From the NCBI GenBank assembly GCA_918797485.1, contig CAKKNE010000001.1, positions 4,712,001-4,776,000 on the forward strand: a DNA stretch of 64,000 nt. The letters run 5' to 3'. How positions within the stretch are numbered: position 1 is the stretch's first letter; each line of letters begins with the position of its first letter. Under the pieces are notes generated by a model that did no database searches, had not been told where the DNA came from, and saw only the letters and a list, made by a program, of their open reading frames with translations. This DNA comes from Pelagomonas calceolata (lineage: Eukaryota > Sar > Pelagophyceae > Pelagomonadales > Pelagomonadaceae). The position numbers and the translations under genes are program-made. Positions 62,219 to 64,000 of this stretch are shown piece by piece.

Positions 62219-63613
62219 CTAGTAGTCCTCCTCTTCACGTCTGCGGCGGCGCTCCGCGAGTTCGTCGGCCGAGAGCTGGCCGCGACACGAAAAGAAGCTG
62301 TCCGGCGGGATGAACTGGTCGCGGAGGTCCACGGAATACGGGAGCGTTTGCCAACCCCGTTTCGGGCGCGGCGGCGGTCGCAAGGCGGCCTCCGGGTCTT
62401 CTGAGTAGGACGGCGGCCTTTTCCATACATCAGCCCAGGTCTTTCCGCGAGGCGGGTTTTCCGCTGCCTGCATGTGGAGGGTACAAGAGTCCGGGAGATT
62501 CTCACAGAGAAGGCTCGGATCCAGATCCACATGGAAGTGGGCTGGATCGAAGCCGAGGACCAGGTGCCTCACGGTCGTCGGCACCTCCTCGAAATCTTCA
62601 TACCCAATGGGCCAGCAAGTGTGGTCCAGGCGGTCGGCCTCGATGGCTAGAAATTCCAAGGACGGCGCGAACCGCTGAAGCCCTTTGAATATTTCCTCGA
62701 AGAGTTCTCCAGTACCAGCATCGATCGAAATCCCGAGCGACACCAGATTATTCATCGAGGCGGGCTGCTGCATTTGCACCTTCAACGCGCCCCAGCAAAT
62801 CCAGCCGACCGACGTGAACTGTTGCAGCAGATCGACGCCAACTACTTGAGACACGTGCGAGAGCGCCGGCCGTTGCTCTCGCTCCTCTCCATATCGAGCT
62901 GCGCCGATGGGAGAATCAAATGCCTCTAGCATTGAGAAATTTTCGACGGCCTTGAACACGCGCAGGATGCTTTCCAGCGAGAGATGATATGGCTCTATTA
63001 TTCCGTCGTGAAAACGCGACTGTCCGAGGCCCGGCAAGCGGTCCACGACGAGCGTCTTCGCCGCGAGTAGCGGCGCGAAGTTTCGTGCAAATGGAAACGG
63101 TACTGGAGACTGCGGCGGAGGCAATGGCAGCGCCGCGTCGCCAAAATCGAAATTTTGCGGCCTCCCTCGAATGTCGAAAGAGAACTGGACTCGCTGGAGC
63201 CGCGGAAAGTCCAGCCCAGAGAAGACGCGCCAGGCCTCGAGAAGCAGTCTCTCTTCTGCCGTGGGCGATTCGGGCACGAATTGTTCGGCGAATGCCCACT
63301 GGTGGAAGTCCATCACGACACACGTCGTGTGCCTTTGGAGCCGTGCGAGTAGCATCGGCGAGAGACGCGGCAGGTCCGTGAGTCTTAGAAGATTCGCGCG
63401 CTGGCCGTGGTGCGGCATACGATTTGTAGCTTCCCGCCAACCGAAATTATAAGGGTCAAACACGCGCGTGCCGTCCATGTGGAAGGTCCAGTGCTGCCAG
63501 AGCGCCGCAGATTGAGACGCTTGCGACCATTCCTTCGAGGTGCACGCTGCCAAGCAGCGGTCCGCAATGCCGAGCCAGTCGAGAGCACCACGGCCGCCCG
63601 TGGGGTCAGTCAT
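62219..63613 (-). CDS. F-box-like hypothetical protein
   Basis: 464 residues from the ATG at 63613. The N-terminus resembles an F-box: DWLGIADRCLAACTSKEWSQ followed by SAALWQHWTF. The rest consists of repeated leucine-rich strand-helix units without a strict LRR consensus (LSLESILRVFKAVENFSML; NNLVSLGISIDAGTGELFEE; SLEFLAIEADRLDH; TVRHLVLGFDPAHF). It could present substrates to an SCF ubiquitin ligase, but the F-box match is weak. The C-terminus is Pro-rich then very charged (ELAERRRRREEEDY). Confidence 0.5.
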   Translation of the reverse strand: MTDPTGGRGALDWLGIADRCLAACTSKEWSQASQSAALWQHWTFHMDGTRVFDPYNFGWREATNRMPHHGQRANLLRLTDLPRLSPMLLARLQRHTTCVVMDFHQWAFAEQFVPESPTAEERLLLEAWRVFSGLDFPRLQRVQFSFDIRGRPQNFDFGDAALPLPPPQSPVPFPFARNFAPLLAAKTLVVDRLPGLGQSRFHDGIIEPYHLSLESILRVFKAVENFSMLEAFDSPIGAARYGEEREQRPALSHVSQVVGVDLLQQFTSVGWICWGALKVQMQQPASMNNLVSLGISIDAGTGELFEEIFKGLQRFAPSLEFLAIEADRLDHTCWPIGYEDFEEVPTTVRHLVLGFDPAHFHVDLDPSLLCENLPDSCTLHMQAAENPPRGKTWADVWKRPPSYSEDPEAALRPPPRPKRGWQTLPYSVDLRDQFIPPDSFFSCRGQLSADELAERRRRREEEDY

Positions 63614-63727
63614 TGCAAAGGAATGGGCAGGCGTGAGCAGCGCAGCCGTGGATGCGTCTGTGAGCGGCTGCACGCTCGCGCAGTGTTGCTAGGCTCCGTT
63701 TTTTTGGTGCTCGGCGGCCCAGCCAAG

Positions 63728-63749
63728 CTAGCGGCATGTAAGACACTAG
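63728..63749. promoter_or_regulatory. CTAGYG palindrome copy
   Basis: CTAGCG, core GCATGTAAGA, CACTAG; 115 bp upstream of the F-box-like ATG and 26 bp downstream of the last gene's stop. The core equals that of the copy at 29476. Confidence 0.5.
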
Positions 63750-63774
63750 AAAAAGGAAGATTTATCAACAACAG

Positions 63775-64000
63775 TTACGCCATCGCCTTCGCGGCCGCCG
63801 CGACGAAGACAGCCGCCTCCTCGAGGTCTCGTCCGAGCAGCGCGCAGGCCTTGGCGTTGTCGGTACTAGGCTTCTTGGGCTTGAGCGCCGCGACCTTCTC
63901 GTCGGCGCGCCATTTCGCCAAGTCTACGCCCGCGGACTGATCTGGCGCGTGCTCTTTCAGGAGCTCCGCGATGTCTAGAGTAGAGAACTGGTCCCGCGAA
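63775..64000 (-). CDS. C-terminal part of a hypothetical protein (5' end outside window)
   Basis: Minus-strand frame open to the right edge and ending in TAA at 63777-63775. It reads DQFSTLDIAELLKEH, DLAKWRADEKVAALKPKKP and ACALLGRDLEEAAVFVAAAA to a final KAMA. Codon use and composition look coding. Too short to place in a family. Confidence 0.5.
   Translation of the reverse strand, partial: SRDQFSTLDIAELLKEHAPDQSAGVDLAKWRADEKVAALKPKKPSTDNAKACALLGRDLEEAAVFVAAAAKAMA

Noticed and set aside
1-64000. CRISPR arrays, bacterial operons or viral gene clusters
   Set aside because: No regularly spaced repeats; introns, organellar leaders and eukaryotic-only families show this is nuclear eukaryotic DNA.

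Overview
The window is nuclear DNA of a small-genome, GC-rich photosynthetic stramenopile. The closest match I can name from memory is a pelagophyte such as Aureococcus anophagefferens. Supporting signs are a fucoxanthin-chlorophyll a/c light-harvesting protein with an AAAF-type plastid leader; other leaders with a phenylalanine at the predicted cleavage point; a sulfate-activation enzyme fused to pyrophosphatase, a fusion reported from heterokonts; a kinesin-light-chain-like TPR fragment of a kind I associate with this lineage; and many short introns sharing one GATGGCGT/ACGCCATC core, as introner elements do. The species name is inference. No organelle, virus, rRNA, tRNA or CRISPR sequence was recognised.

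Layout: about 40 genes, most uninterrupted by introns, in largely alternating orientation, so that tail-to-tail and head-to-head pairs dominate. 0.0-8.8 kb: end of gamma-glutamyl hydrolase, ankyrin protein, Pro/Ser-rich protein, small Cys protein, Ste20-type kinase, UBE2O-like E2, then a head-to-head junction of two 5'-truncated genes (TPR and PP2C). 8.9-13.2 kb: bestrophin-like channel, prohibitin 1, two exon-like fragments, a possible plastid protein. 13.5-26 kb: CSC1/TMEM63-like channel and three large structural or coiled-coil proteins, two of them an inverted paralogous pair. 26-39 kb: an MBD-like plus 2-oxoglutarate-oxygenase-like protein, a J-domain/GcvH-like fusion, a CNNM-type transporter, polyprenyl diphosphate synthase, an AlgH-family protein, a ubiquitin-like/GH16 fusion, an NTF2-like protein and a CobW/ZNG1 GTPase. 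39-44 kb: a 1380-residue pseudokinase/RelA-SpoT-like/ankyrin protein enclosed by a 160-bp inverted repeat made from the ZNG1 3' end. 44-64 kb: SLOG-fold plastid protein, multi-pass membrane protein, Sfi1-like coiled coil, RNase P/MRP protein, cytochrome b5 reductase, APS kinase/ATP sulfurylase/pyrophosphatase, FCP, PAH-like nuclear protein, MTFP1, DHHC acyltransferase, TVP15-like protein, GAR1, an F-box-like protein and a partial gene.

Three genome-scale features stand out. First, most introns I could place carry a shared core, several are flanked by short direct repeats that contain the splice sites, and three are best explained with GC-AG boundaries. Second, a near-palindrome CTAGYG-N(6-12)-CRCTAG recurs at eight or more intergenic sites, nearly all in promoter regions and mostly head-to-head ones. 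Third, tail-to-tail neighbours commonly have stop codons that abut or overlap. The genes are mostly unrelated housekeeping functions; I see no metabolic operon-like cluster. All function calls are from reading the translations and remembered family features; no database search was run.
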